Shown one piece after another: positions 17,201 through 25,570 of a stretch of 56,245 nt of DNA. Within the stretch, counting starts at the first letter, position 1; every line of letters begins with the position of its first letter. The DNA comes from Nitrospirota bacterium. GTDB taxonomy: Bacteria; Nitrospirota; UBA9217. The translations under genes were made by a program, and so were the position numbers. Location: assembly GCA_023229435.1 (NCBI GenBank), contig JALNZF010000021.1:1-56245 (forward strand). The letters are read 5' to 3'. Under the pieces are notes generated by a model that was given only the letters and a program-made list of their open reading frames with translations, was not told the DNA's origin and did no database searches.

Positions 17201-19032
17201 ATATTCCCGACGGTGAAGAGCTGCACGGGATCGGACGGTTTGTCGATTGCAATGGTTAGATTTATCCCGCGCCAGATGAGGACCGCGCGGCCGATCTCGC
17301 AGACCCGATGCGCGGCCTCCCACATATTCCCGGCAGAATCAAAACCGCCGTTGAAGGTAATGCGCTTCTCCGTGCCTCCATAACCGTCAGGAACAAGATC
17401 GTCACACCAGGCGGCCCATTCCAAAAACTTTGCAAGATCGATCCTGGACGGATCCATGCCATCGTAGCGGACCACGGCGAGGTTATTGTCAAATACCGGT
17501 TGTGTCAGAATATCGAACGTCACCCAGGCAGGGTTGCTCGTGACATCGACGGACCAGGTGGACCCGTTCCAGATGCGGCAGTATTTGCCGTCGGTGAGGC
17601 AGGAGAAGCGAAAGGATGCAGACAATTTATCCGTGGCAATGGCGGTTAGGCCTACCAACGCCTGGCGGGGATAAATGAATCCATCATAAACAATCTCTCG
17701 TATGGCGGTAACGTACATTGCTTCGCCGTATCGTGGGTCATTTTTAGTAACCGTGAGATTCTCTATTTTAATTTCATAAATCCCTTTGGTTTGGATGCTC
17801 GGAAGCGTGAATTTCTTCCTAATGGGCTTTAACGCTGCCGCAATAAAAGGATAAAACGTGCTGAGGGTATTCACTGCGGCTTCTGAATCATTAACCCAGC
17901 GCCACCGCATCGGTGTTTCGTTTACATAGTCTCCATCCATGTCGACATATTCAATCGCTCCCTCGATGTGGTCATTTCTCCCGCTTGTTCCACGCGTTTT
18001 TTCAAACCAGTAGCTCGCCCCTGTTTGGGTATTTATCGCCCATTTACCCAGACTCCAAAAGCCGGCCGGAATATTCGAGTTGGCCGGGCCGTCAGTCGCA
18101 TTGGTTATATAGGTCCAGGGAGTTGTCCCCTGCTTTCTGATGGAAATTTTTACCTGCACAAACGAACTATCCAGACCCCCGGAGTTATTCATGTACCACA
18201 ATCCATTTGGGAAAAGCACCTCAACTTCGAGAGCGTCAAAATTTGATCCGGGGGTAACGTAGGTATACGGAGAAGTACTCTCAACATGGATGTTCAGAGT
18301 GTATTCTGTTTTTGTATTGTTAAATGAATGAATGACATCCTGATTAAGATATCCCAGTCTTACTTCGGGAACAACCTTGTACAAACCTGAATCTTGATCG
18401 TTTATTTTGAAGGTATTTAAGCTTTTCTGGGGTCCGATGCCCATGGATAGCAGAACACTTAATTTTGACGTTACATTGTCATCGCTGTCGGTGAATGCGC
18501 CTAAAATATTTCCATAGAGCTTATTTACCCCATAGAACCCTGGGATGGGGACTCCCTGGCGCTGGATGGTCTGCGGGTTCCAGGAGTAGAGCTGAGAACC
18601 GTCCATCAGCCCGCTGCCGAGGGTCGGAAGCTCCGGCCGCGGAGGAGGCAGGAGTGCGTTGACAGCCATGCCGCCGACCACGGATAGCCCTATCCCGGCA
18701 ACAAGGTACCATCCACCGAGATTCATCGTATAAATGGAGGCGACTGCCACGGCGATCATCAGGACCATGCGATAGACGCTCTTTTCGTTATCTCCACCGC
18801 CATGGACCTGCGGGACGAAGAGCATTTGATCGCCGGACATGGGGAAGGACACGGCGAGCTGGTCCGTTGGGATGATGTTGCCGTTGATCGAAACGACGAC
18901 ATCGATGTCTTTCGGATAGTGCGTGTTGCGCAGATCGAGCAGGGTCTGACCGTGCAGATACGGTACCGGGCAGATGTCCTGGTCTCTGCGGTTGAAGGGG
19001 TTATAGACTTTGATGAGGGTTAAGTTATTCAT
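14215..19032 (-). CDS. Tail tip / host-specificity protein (J-like)
   Basis: A 1,605-aa central fibre of lambda gpJ type, which would contact the cell surface. The N-terminus contains the ubiquitin-like segment and a hydrophobic region (about 85-135). The middle is the hub domain and the C-terminal half holds fibronectin type III-like modules (PPSIVQNFTAQQ; APPVTGLTQQ) and a lectin-like segment (about 1160-1290). It is the largest gene in the window and follows the K-like peptidase gene. The C-terminal part is probably the host-specific portion. Confidence 0.88.
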   Translation of the reverse strand: MNNLTLIKVYNPFNRRDQDICPVPYLHGQTLLDLRNTHYPKDIDVVVSINGNIIPTDQLAVSFPMSGDQMLFVPQVHGGGDNEKSVYRMVLMIAVAVASIYTMNLGGWYLVAGIGLSVVGGMAVNALLPPPRPELPTLGSGLMDGSQLYSWNPQTIQRQGVPIPGFYGVNKLYGNILGAFTDSDDNVTSKLSVLLSMGIGPQKSLNTFKINDQDSGLYKVVPEVRLGYLNQDVIHSFNNTKTEYTLNIHVESTSPYTYVTPGSNFDALEVEVLFPNGLWYMNNSGGLDSSFVQVKISIRKQGTTPWTYITNATDGPANSNIPAGFWSLGKWAINTQTGASYWFEKTRGTSGRNDHIEGAIEYVDMDGDYVNETPMRWRWVNDSEAAVNTLSTFYPFIAAALKPIRKKFTLPSIQTKGIYEIKIENLTVTKNDPRYGEAMYVTAIREIVYDGFIYPRQALVGLTAIATDKLSASFRFSCLTDGKYCRIWNGSTWSVDVTSNPAWVTFDILTQPVFDNNLAVVRYDGMDPSRIDLAKFLEWAAWCDDLVPDGYGGTEKRITFNGGFDSAGNMWEAAHRVCEIGRAVLIWRGINLTIAIDKPSDPVQLFTVGNINKNQFKESFMPLADRASEMTIEYINSAKGYDRDEFSIVNPDVDPGGASPARLQLFGVTKPSEAWRHARYRLACNQYLLSSAEWGADIDAIVCEPGDVVSVQHDIPTAGSVGGRIISATTTEVTIDREVTLSVGNAYSLWVRMSDDSIVIRSVTNAPGTYTVLSVSTPFGTAPAQYDPYAFGETATVTKPYRVLGIRKTRDLQCTITGVEYNASIYNTDNLQPALPTPNYDSLDPLPAVDDFLLDELVIARVDGTLEDVIDVYFTDPGSALFSYAEIWWNNGGGWIFSGKSYGHYRIANVETGKTYIVAAVTVNTAGLKQKIQNAPQLSILTLGKLDPPSIVQNFTAQQSDMLIHLGWTNIPDGDRQGYQVRFGASWDAGTLIVNNLAQNSWDWKPTQSGTIHFWIKAFDTSGLESATASEAVLVINGAPPVTGLTQQIIDNFVLLQWTGVPGTFPIKEYEVRKGDVYATSELLGTLTGTFFTWFEMTSGTYKYWITAIDTNDLLGTPNSVTATVSEPPDFELTSQWMDAFESPISSGLYYDSSDKTTYACVQTEDRVSDDFNRADENPLAGNWTTAPGAHALKIVSNQCVTTIGVNDGAYWSGGSFFNDQFAEFTSAVTDYGSLMLRCITSGSVLNLYGLTVSLNGVQLFKYVAGARSTIGSSISLSPPLQASDVIRFEAEGTVLRVKRNNIILREEIDTSLSSGSPGVFVYIGNPAIDNWRGGNLSSAPSWDRFCTAYSITTMQDFINMGGYVIEPMHTSAFYEQTYDAGVTVPGTMISVDVDKVDFKGSVAITPIVSVSVNNVDWITYTGAWKLFVNNFRYTKIHLAFAGTAADIVALNSLNVTLSVKLQNDSGSGIITNASLGSVFKFNKMFSDIKSATPAVKGAPPRLPIYVYVDAVSTCDAACTTTHVKLTAGQGARFLVDDWIKVDLITGPEVVQITNISTDDLTVSPALSGAPPINTTVYIASVRIYFYDLTGALTTGEWSCPITGY

Positions 19033-19057
19033 AGTGCCTAAAGTGATCTAACGTGCC

Positions 19058-19435
19058 TTAAGTGACTAAAGCGTAATAGCCGGTGATGCGATGTTTCCAG
19101 AGGACCGAGTCCAGGCGTTCGATTACGGCGCGTTCTTTTTTCAGGATGTGCAAAAAACGATTGCTGTCTTCGAGAACGATGCCGATGTGCGTTGTAAATT
19201 TTGGGCGGATCCAGAAGGTGACGAGACAAAACGGCTCGGGTCCTGGGAGTTCCGTGAAAAACTCCTTGCCCGACAGGATCATTTCGTGAATGATGTGCGA
19301 CTGGACGGCGCTGCCAAAATTCGGCAGAGCAACGCCGTGCCGGCGCAGTACTTCCATGCAGAGGCCATAGCAGTCGTATTTATCCGGACCACGGGCGCCG
19401 TAGGAGAACTCTTTCCCGATTAAGTCTTTATACAA
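19058..19435 (-). CDS. NlpC/P60-type tail assembly peptidase (lambda K-like)
   Basis: A putative cysteine peptidase of the tail tip. YGARGPDKYDCYGLCMEV carries the catalytic Cys, and TTHIGIVLED the His. A TTG start at 19435 (LYKDLIGKEF) is preferred because AGGAGG lies 7-8 bp upstream; an ATG at 19453 lacks a site. It overlaps the L-like gene by 8 bp, so translation is probably coupled. Placement between L-like and J-like genes matches lambda L-K-I-J order; no separate gpI gene is seen. Confidence 0.85.
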   Translation of the reverse strand: MYKDLIGKEFSYGARGPDKYDCYGLCMEVLRRHGVALPNFGSAVQSHIIHEMILSGKEFFTELPGPEPFCLVTFWIRPKFTTHIGIVLEDSNRFLHILKKERAVIERLDSVLWKHRITGYYALVT

Positions 19436-20042
19436 TGCGGATTCCTCCTGCATCGAGGCCTGGCTCCCCGCCGAAGCGGGTGCTGTTTGCGCGCGTCCGG
19501 CAATCATCAAGCGTGCGGCCGCAGGTGGTGAGGCCTCCGGCATAGGCGCACTCCGCGCCCTTAAACGTCCATCGGCAGTGCGCTGCGAGATAGCGATACT
19601 TTGGGAACGTGCTGCGCAGCGGGTTCGGCGCGCCGAGTTTGAAGTTGATCCACTGGGTATCGTCCTCGGTGGACATGACCTCGAAGGTGAGGTCGAGATC
19701 AGATGCATTTTCCGCGATGTGGCCGGAATTGACTATGTGCAGCACTACCGTCGATCCGACGCCGCCGCCGTATTGATGGAGATACGGCAGGAGGGCACGG
19801 GTAACGTTTGAGATCATGAGCGTGGCCATGGGGATCTCGCCCTTGGAGTTTTCATCGGGCAAGTCCAGCTCAAATGGGAAGGCGCTGTAGAGCGTTCCGT
19901 TCCAACTAATGTCTTCGTTGTTACGGACGAGGTTGAAAGAGGGGCCGCTGTCCGGCAGCGTGACGTCGATGAGCAGCAGCCAGGCGCTGGAGGTGGCGAG
20001 TTTGTTTTTTTCGAGTATGAGTGAGGCAGGAATATTTTTCAT
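19428..20042 (-). CDS. Minor tail protein, lambda gpL-like
   Basis: A 204-aa tail-tip protein. The N-terminal domain is beta-rich; the C-terminal domain carries four cysteines (CRWTFKGAECAY, TTCGRTLDDC), the arrangement that in lambda gpL binds an iron-sulphur cluster. It starts within the last codons of the upstream tail gene and overlaps the K-like gene, forming a tight operon. Confidence 0.85.
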   Translation of the reverse strand: MKNIPASLILEKNKLATSSAWLLLIDVTLPDSGPSFNLVRNNEDISWNGTLYSAFPFELDLPDENSKGEIPMATLMISNVTRALLPYLHQYGGGVGSTVVLHIVNSGHIAENASDLDLTFEVMSTEDDTQWINFKLGAPNPLRSTFPKYRYLAAHCRWTFKGAECAYAGGLTTCGRTLDDCRTRANSTRFGGEPGLDAGGIRIV

Positions 20043-20377
20043 ATCTCTTCAAGATCGAATGCGGCGGTCCAGAGGCCGTAGGATTTTGCCCGGCGGTATT
20101 TGATGGGGCCCGCAAGACGCATATTTGTGGATCCGGTGTTCGGATGCGTAAAAAGATCGCAGCCGACTTTTATGCTCGACTCAAAAGTTTTGAGGGCGGC
20201 CTTGTCGGCTTGTGTCAAATCGCCATATTCGAGATAATATTTCCATGGTATTCGGGTGAATGCGGCGCGGGTCTGCGCAATGCCGGAATCCTTTGATGAG
20301 CGCAATGTGGGGTCCGTGGCCGCGCCTTCTTTCCAGGGCGCGATGAGCGGTACGGTTGATAATGTGGGGAATGTCAT
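20039..20377 (-). CDS. Phage minor tail protein, copy 2
   Basis: A 112-aa beta-rich protein (TFPTLSTVPLIAPWKEG...), paralogous to the gene just upstream: both contain TRAAFTRIPWKYYLEYGDL/TRARFTRVPYKYHIEYGDL and end GxWTAAFDxEE. The ATG at 20377 overlaps the preceding stop (ATGA) and has GGAGGAAGC before it. By position between tape measure and gpL it corresponds to lambda gpM-type minor tail proteins. Confidence 0.8.
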   Translation of the reverse strand: MTFPTLSTVPLIAPWKEGAATDPTLRSSKDSGIAQTRAAFTRIPWKYYLEYGDLTQADKAALKTFESSIKVGCDLFTHPNTGSTNMRLAGPIKYRRAKSYGLWTAAFDLEEI

Positions 20378-20799
20378 GCTTCCTCCACGTCGAAGGCGGC
20401 GGTCCAATAGCCGTAGGGCTCAGCGGGTTGATATTGGATCGCGCCCATCAGCCGGACATTTGCCGTCCCGATATCGGGATGGGTGAATTTGTCGGTCCCG
20501 ACTTTTAAGCCGATCTCAAAGACCTTGAGCGCGTCTTTGTCGGCCTGGCTGAGATCGCCGTACTCTATGTGATATTTATACGGTACGCGGGTGAATCTTG
20601 CGCGAGTCTGAGTATAGCCTGCTTCCTTTTCCGACCGCAGCGCCAGGTCCATTGCCGCCTGCTCTTCCCAGGGATCGACGAGCGGAGAAGTGGAGAGCGA
20701 CGGGAAGGAATAGATCGGCTCCTCCGAGATCCACCAGGCGACAGCTACGCCGCCGTCGCCCAGGATTCCGTCGCCTAATATTTCGTCGCCGACTGGCAT
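20374..20799 (-). CDS. Phage minor tail protein, copy 1
   Basis: A 141-aa paralogue of the following gene, with an extra N-terminal segment that contains GDEILGDGILGDGG. The pair looks like a tandem duplication that has diverged. Function probably tail-tip assembly, by position after the tape measure gene. Confidence 0.78.
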   Translation of the reverse strand: MPVGDEILGDGILGDGGVAVAWWISEEPIYSFPSLSTSPLVDPWEEQAAMDLALRSEKEAGYTQTRARFTRVPYKYHIEYGDLSQADKDALKVFEIGLKVGTDKFTHPDIGTANVRLMGAIQYQPAEPYGYWTAAFDVEEA

Positions 20800-20868
20800 G
20801 TATTAAACCTCGATGGACGAAACGTCCCTTGCGTCTGTCGTCCTCTCGTCCGTCGTCCGTCTATTCTT

Positions 20869-22917
20869 TTATCTCATCCCGCTGATACCGGACCGGATCG
20901 GGCCGCCATATTCGAGATCGGACATGATGACGCCGACGACGAAGGCCTTCGCCTGGTGATCATATCGGACGTCGCTGACTTTGGCATTTGCGGGCTGGCT
21001 GGTTTTGTTCTCTACGTTAACGACGACGCTTACGCCTTTGCCGCCGATATCGCCGCCCTGGTTCATTAGATCGAATGCGGCCATGCCCTTGCGGGAAAGG
21101 ATCCCTTCGCCGGTCTGGGCTATGATGGGGCGTTCATCCGAGGCCAGTCCTCCGATGTGAAAGCGGGGGACCAGGCCCCCGGCATGCATGATATAGCCGC
21201 CCTTGTGGCCGACTGCGGCAAGATCTCCGGCGCCGGTGGATCCGTTTGTCATGGTAGAGGACGATCCGCTGCCCCAGGCATTCGCGATGCCTGACGCGAT
21301 CGCGACGGAGGTTTTTTGCGCCATCATGTTTGCCATGGCGCGGGCAACGGCCTCGAAGAAGCTCTTGAGATAATCCGAGAGATGCTTGAGCTTCCCGGTG
21401 AAGACGTCAAAGAAGAAATCGGAGAACGCCTGCTCCATTGCTTGGGCGGCGTCCTGGGCGAGCTTTACGCCCTCTTGAAAGGACGTTTTAGCGTCGTATA
21501 TATACTGATTGAATGCGTCTTTAAAACCTTCTGCGAACGAACCGGTCTGTTCCTTCATCTGCCTGTTCAACGCCAGAAGTTCCTGCCGTGTCTTGATGAT
21601 TGCCTGCTGCTGGGTGTACCAGCCCGCGGGGTCCTTGAGCCGGTCTACCTTCGTGAGATACTCCTCCTGGATGGCGAGCATCTGTTTGTTCAGCTCGATG
21701 CGCTTCTCTACGGCCTCTGCCTTTGAGATACTGCGCTCCTGTTCTGCAAGGTCCACCAGATAGAGCCCGTAACTCACCGCGGCCTCCTCGGCCGCCTTCC
21801 AGGCCGCGGCCTCCTTGGCAAGCATGGCCTGCGTCTCTTCCCAGTCCTTCAGGGTTCCGCGGTCCGGGCCGAGCGTCTCCGTGCTCTTTGCCGCGGCGAT
21901 GGCATCTTTCAACTCCTGTGTGATACCCTTGCCGACTGGTGAGGGCTTTTGAGGGAGATTGGTTTTATCAGACCCGCCGTACTTTGCGTTGTTCTCCTTT
22001 ATCTGTCCGGCGAAAGCTTCGTCGGCGATCGCCATCTGCTTTGTCAGCTCTGCTACTCCGCCCTTGAATCCGCTTGTCATCCAGTCCCATAAGGAGCCGA
22101 TGCGGGCAAAGAGGTCCGCGATAGTTGCAGAGACATTTGCTATTACGTTGAACAGACGGCCGATCACGTTATCAACGATCCAGAATATACCCTTGCCGAT
22201 AGTTTCCTTAACATCATTGAAGATCGCCTTCCAGCGCTGCATCTTCTCCGCGTGCTCGATCTGCGCGTCGGCCAGCTTGTTCTGCTGCTTCGCCGCGTTC
22301 TCCATGGCAATGGCGTAGACATCGATATCGGTGATACCGAGCGACATGGCTTCATTGACGAGTTTCATTTGTTCTTTGGTTACGAGACCATATTGAATAA
22401 GGCTGCGCGGCATTTTATTTGCGATCGCATCCGTGATGGCCTCATATGCCTGCGAAACGCTTTGGCCGGAAACGATAGCCGCCGCGCGCGCAGCCTCCAT
22501 AATTTTGATGAGCTTATCTCCGGACAGACCTTGCACCATGCCTTTGACGGCTTTCTGCATTATGTCGCTATCGTCCACCGTGCCGGCTGCCGCGCGCTTC
22601 ATGTCCTCGATAATTTGGTCGGCGTTTTCGTTGCTGGCCGCGGCCACGCTCCGAAATGCCGCCTCGGCCTGCTCGGCCTTTGCGCCGAGTTCCATGTATT
22701 CAAAGCCCTTATTCACCGCGATGGCAACGCCCGCAACGGCGGCAGTTACTCCGATCCAGTGCTCCTTGAGCTGGCCGAACATATCGGAGAGACCGGCGCC
22801 GGTCTTCTTCGTGGTGTCCTCGGTGTCCTTGAGCTGGCGCTTCAGGTCATTGAACACCAGGTTGGCGTTGTTCAGGGCCTCGAAGACGAGCTGTATTTTG
22901 TAGTTGTCGTTTGGCAT
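20869..22917 (-). CDS. Tail tape measure protein
   Basis: A 682-aa protein that sets tail length. It has an N-terminal coiled coil, a hydrophobic segment near 55-70, long Ala/Lys/Glu-rich helices (200-500) and a Gly-rich C-terminus (HKGGYIMHAGGLVPRFHIGG) typical of tape measure ends. It lies directly after the G/GT chaperone genes, as in lambda gpH. The modest length suggests a fairly short tail of roughly 100 nm, using the usual rule of about 1.5 angstrom per residue (inference). Confidence 0.9.
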   Translation of the reverse strand: MPNDNYKIQLVFEALNNANLVFNDLKRQLKDTEDTTKKTGAGLSDMFGQLKEHWIGVTAAVAGVAIAVNKGFEYMELGAKAEQAEAAFRSVAAASNENADQIIEDMKRAAAGTVDDSDIMQKAVKGMVQGLSGDKLIKIMEAARAAAIVSGQSVSQAYEAITDAIANKMPRSLIQYGLVTKEQMKLVNEAMSLGITDIDVYAIAMENAAKQQNKLADAQIEHAEKMQRWKAIFNDVKETIGKGIFWIVDNVIGRLFNVIANVSATIADLFARIGSLWDWMTSGFKGGVAELTKQMAIADEAFAGQIKENNAKYGGSDKTNLPQKPSPVGKGITQELKDAIAAAKSTETLGPDRGTLKDWEETQAMLAKEAAAWKAAEEAAVSYGLYLVDLAEQERSISKAEAVEKRIELNKQMLAIQEEYLTKVDRLKDPAGWYTQQQAIIKTRQELLALNRQMKEQTGSFAEGFKDAFNQYIYDAKTSFQEGVKLAQDAAQAMEQAFSDFFFDVFTGKLKHLSDYLKSFFEAVARAMANMMAQKTSVAIASGIANAWGSGSSSTMTNGSTGAGDLAAVGHKGGYIMHAGGLVPRFHIGGLASDERPIIAQTGEGILSRKGMAAFDLMNQGGDIGGKGVSVVVNVENKTSQPANAKVSDVRYDHQAKAFVVGVIMSDLEYGGPIRSGISGMR

Positions 22918-22942
22918 AGAGATTAAGTTCAGGGTTCAACGT

Positions 22943-23287
22943 TCACGGTTCACGGTTGAAATCACAGGCACTGCAATCGTTCCTTTTTGATGCCTTGCAG
23001 GCGCGGCAGTATTTCTGCTCGGGTGTTTCCTTTGGTTTGCCGTCTTCGGAGCCGCCGAGGAATGCGATGATGGCCTCGCGGAACAGGACTTCGCGCGAGC
23101 GGTGCTTCAGGTACGGTCCGCACTCGGCAACGGTAAATCCCCAGAGGACGGCGTCGCGTCTGGTAATGTCTCCTCCGGTGAGGATGACGGCGATTTGATC
23201 AATCCAGGCTTCGCCTGCTGTACCTTGAGGATGAGCTTCTCCTTGATCTTCCCGAACATCTCCAAGAGAGATTGTGTCGGGTTGCAA
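22943..23287 (-). CDS. Tail assembly chaperone, T-like frame read by -1 frameshift
   Basis: This frame overlaps the upstream chaperone gene by about 180 nt and lies in the -1 frame. It lacks its own good start, so it is probably read as an extension of the upstream protein, like lambda GT. It carries AWIDQIAVILTGGDITRR and a Cys-rich tail (YCRACKASKRNDCSACDF). A heptamer T TTT TTC (23296-23290) in the zero frame gives exactly this frame on slippage; the fusion would be about 222 aa. A later slip site is not excluded. Confidence 0.7.
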   Translation of the reverse strand: MQPDTISLGDVREDQGEAHPQGTAGEAWIDQIAVILTGGDITRRDAVLWGFTVAECGPYLKHRSREVLFREAIIAFLGGSEDGKPKETPEQKYCRACKASKRNDCSACDFNREP

Positions 23288-23610
23288 TCGAAAAAATCAT
23301 TGATCACCAGCATGATGGTTTCGGCTTCCGTGCAGAATTCCAGATCGTCCGCGATCGCCTTGATGTCGCGGTCCCTCATGTAATCTCCGATCGCCTGCTT
23401 CGATTTGCCAAAGACCTCGTCCTCTTTGAGCAGCACGATCGCGAGGGCCGCATGGACCCGGTTGCCGAGGAGCGCTATGAGCGTGGTCGCGTTCGCGTCT
23501 TTTGGAAAGACAACGCCCTTGACGACGGCCATGAGCTGATTGATCTGTCCGAGCACGAGCGGGCGCTGGATGTAGTTTTTGTCTGCGATGGTGTATTTAA
23601 ATTGCTCCAT
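23107..23610 (-). CDS. Tail assembly chaperone (lambda G-like)
   Basis: A 167-aa helical protein (MEQFKYTIADKNYIQRPLVL...) between the tail tube and tape measure genes, the fixed position of tail chaperones in siphophages. It would coat the tape measure protein during tail assembly. Its C-terminus after about residue 135 is low complexity (KSPSSSPEETLPDATPSS). The frame contains a canonical slippery heptamer at residues 105-107. Confidence 0.8.
   Translation of the reverse strand: MEQFKYTIADKNYIQRPLVLGQINQLMAVVKGVVFPKDANATTLIALLGNRVHAALAIVLLKEDEVFGKSKQAIGDYMRDRDIKAIADDLEFCTEAETIMLVINDFFDCNPTQSLLEMFGKIKEKLILKVQQAKPGLIKSPSSSPEETLPDATPSSGDLPLPSADRT
23290..23296 (-). promoter_or_regulatory. Candidate programmed -1 frameshift site T TTT TTC
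   Basis: In the chaperone frame GAT TTT TTC, P- and A-site tRNAs can re-pair after slipping one base back (TTT TTT). The new frame continues CGA TTG CAA CCC and is open to 22943. It is a canonical XXXYYYZ heptamer in the right place and direction. Confidence 0.55.
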
Positions 23611-23648
23611 GGATGTGATCTCCTGTTCAGATTTCAGCGTTTAAGACC

Positions 23649-23690
23649 GCCCCTCACCCTACCCTCTCCCGCGAGGGGAGAGGATAAAAA
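23649..23690. repeat. Dispersed CCCTCACCCTACCCTCTCCC palindromic repeat
   Basis: Copy of a repeat that also occurs at 30282-30320, 36650-36690, 38010-38046 (inverted) and 50318-50360 (inverted). The core CTCTCCC...GGGGAGAG forms a hairpin. Here it lies between the tail tube and chaperone genes; elsewhere it lies inside reading frames. Confidence 0.65.
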
Positions 23691-23705
23691 GGGCGGGGAG
23701 CGGAT

Positions 23706-24674
23706 TTATAGAGTGACCTGCGTGTTTTTCAGGATCAGCTGCATGCTCGTGGCCATCGCGTTGTTGTCGTAGAAACCGGAGAAGGGCAGAGTATACAAGA
23801 CGCCCTTGGGTCCGCTGACCAACGGCGAGGCCTGGCCGTACATCAGCTCCGGGATCTGGATGTCGAGGCTCTCATTGCCGGCCGAGCCCAGACCGTCTCC
23901 GCGAGACAGGGTGATCTGAATGGCGCTTTCCGTGAAATTGATGGCCTTGGTGAGCACGACCATGTCTTCGTAGAGCACGACTATTTCCCCGGAGACGAGG
24001 GTTGTGCCCTCGGGGAGTGCCCGCCGTTCACCCGCCCCGCCGATGACGTAGACGCCCGCGTCGAGATTATTCTCGACGGTGAACTTGACGCTCGACAGCT
24101 GGGCGATCACGCTGCCGCCTTCTTTTACGACCGTGGCCTCGTACATGTCGAACGGCAGGTGGCCGAGGTCCGTGGGCGAGGCATGGAAACTGGTTCCGGC
24201 GATAGTCTCTTTGGCTCCGATGAAATCGAGGGACAGGGGGATGACGCCCTCGGTGCCGAAGTCGAATGAGGCTTTGTTGATGCGGCAACCGTTGTAAAGG
24301 AAATACTGCGGGGTCGTCAGGTCGAGGAACTGCTTCTCGAGACAGAGCGAGACCGGCAGCGCGCCGATTTTCATGGTGTGAGTGTAGGGATTGACGCCGG
24401 TGGTGACATTCGTTCCCATCAAGTGTTTCAGGAGCTTGCCCATATACGGGTTGAGCTCGGTGTTGATCGAGCCGCCGGCGTCCTTGTTCAGACGCTTGGG
24501 CTGGGTCTGGTTCCGGTTGCCCCGCAACACGTTTGAGCGGAACAAGCCGCGTTTGCCGGAGAGGTTCTCAGAAATGAACGGAAGCACAAGCGACGCCGGT
24601 GTGCCGGGCGTAGTCTTGAACGTGGTCTCAACGTCATAGATGATCTTTGAATTTGCGCCTGTGGCCTGAGGCAT
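23706..24674 (-). CDS. Major tail tube protein
   Basis: A 322-aa structural protein, beta-rich, beginning MPQATGANSKIIYDVETTFK. Similar N-terminal patterns (identifying an ET(S/T)F-type start followed by TPGTPA) are typical of tail tube proteins of siphophages. Position: after the Gp37-like tail completion gene and before the chaperones. No membrane segment. Confidence 0.82.
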   Translation of the reverse strand: MPQATGANSKIIYDVETTFKTTPGTPASLVLPFISENLSGKRGLFRSNVLRGNRNQTQPKRLNKDAGGSINTELNPYMGKLLKHLMGTNVTTGVNPYTHTMKIGALPVSLCLEKQFLDLTTPQYFLYNGCRINKASFDFGTEGVIPLSLDFIGAKETIAGTSFHASPTDLGHLPFDMYEATVVKEGGSVIAQLSSVKFTVENNLDAGVYVIGGAGERRALPEGTTLVSGEIVVLYEDMVVLTKAINFTESAIQITLSRGDGLGSAGNESLDIQIPELMYGQASPLVSGPKGVLYTLPFSGFYDNNAMATSMQLILKNTQVTL

Positions 24675-24676
24675 GG

Positions 24677-24868
24677 TTATTTACCTCCTTTGCTTGCGGA
24701 TGATTCCGTGAACATGGGATTGGTGAGCATGTCAGCGGCCTTCTCGTCAGTGACCTCGACGGGCTTGTCGCGCTCCATCCGGTCTCCGGGGATGCCGTCC
24801 TGGCGGGCCGCGCCGAGGCCGCCCACTTCGATGCTGTCCGGGCCGATCTTATAGACGATCTTTTTCAT
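24677..24868 (-). CDS. Small phage protein, 63 aa
   Basis: Begins MKKIVYKIGPDSIEVGGL and is otherwise unrecognised. Its stop is 2 bp from the tail tube start, and an AAGGAGGG site precedes the ATG. A small head-tail joining or tail accessory protein by context. Confidence 0.65.
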   Translation of the reverse strand: MKKIVYKIGPDSIEVGGLGAARQDGIPGDRMERDKPVEVTDEKAADMLTNPMFTESSASKGGK

Positions 24869-24877
24869 GGTCCCTCC

Positions 24878-25309
24878 TTATGAATTGACTTTTCTGACAA
24901 ACTCCATTCCATAGGCAAAATACTGGTTCTTTACGGCGATCAGTTCCACCGTCACCGGCCAGAGAAAGCCTCGCAACGGCGCGACGTTCATTCCTTTGAG
25001 CTTCGTCTTTACCGCGTCGATAAGCGCATAAGCCCCGCGGATGCCGTCCTGCCTGGTCCGCAGGTTCTCGACGACGATCGTGAGACGAAACGTCATTTCA
25101 TCATCCGAGTTGTTCGCGCCGATCGTTTTTTTCTCTCCGTATTTCACCCCCGCCGAAATCACGTAACAGGCGGGCGTTTGGAGCATCTCCTCGAGGAGCG
25201 TGTCCAGGTCCATCTTGTCCGGCCAGGTATCTACTATCCGGAACTCCGGCGCCGCGATTTTTATCGCGGTGATGATGAGGTCTTCTGTCTGGTCTATCTC
25301 GGTGGACAT
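24878..25309 (-). CDS. Tail completion protein, Mu gp37-like (DUF1834)
   Basis: A 143-aa protein resembling the Gp37/DUF1834 family of Mu-like phages: an N-terminal helix (IDQTEDLIITAIKI), a conserved TWPDKMDLDTLL segment and a beta-rich middle (TFRLTIVVENLRTRQDGIRG). It would act at the head-tail connection or tail terminator. Sits just upstream of the tube gene operon. Confidence 0.75.
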   Translation of the reverse strand: MSTEIDQTEDLIITAIKIAAPEFRIVDTWPDKMDLDTLLEEMLQTPACYVISAGVKYGEKKTIGANNSDDEMTFRLTIVVENLRTRQDGIRGAYALIDAVKTKLKGMNVAPLRGFLWPVTVELIAVKNQYFAYGMEFVRKVNS

Positions 25310-25312
25310 GGT

Positions 25313-25570
25313 TTAATGTTTCCAGACGTCGGCGCGCAAAGTCCCGGATGCAAGATCGGGCCCGCCGCCTGTCTTGTTGAAAAGTGTGACGGACACAATA
25401 TCTCCCAGGACCCGATCGCCGATTGTCAATGAAACACCCTCCCGCCTATAAAGGGTCGTATGAGTTTGCAAACACCGCCGCCCGTCGTAACCCATCCATT
25501 GCCGGACAAAAGCATCGAACCGTTGCGGGAAAGCAGCGTGCCCGCGATACTTGCGCCGTCTCCTCCACAA
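25313..25570 (-). pseudogene. Out-of-frame tail of the beta-helix gene
   Basis: In the -1 frame relative to the beta-helix protein upstream, this region continues with GVSLTIGDRVLGDIVSVTLF and KTGGGPDLASG, which read as further beta-helix rungs, ending at 25313 next to the Gp37-like gene. Its first part overlaps the last codons of the upstream gene. The simplest reading is a frameshift near 25430-25500 that truncated the parent gene. It may be a sequencing error. Confidence 0.45.

Noticed and set aside
14215..19032. J-like gene checked for a diversity-generating retroelement target
   Set aside because: No reverse transcriptase or template repeat is present in the window.
19058..19708. Long version (216 aa) of the NlpC/P60 gene
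   Set aside because: The first 85 residues only overlap the gpL-like gene in another frame and have no family pattern; the TTG start with AGGAGG is preferred.
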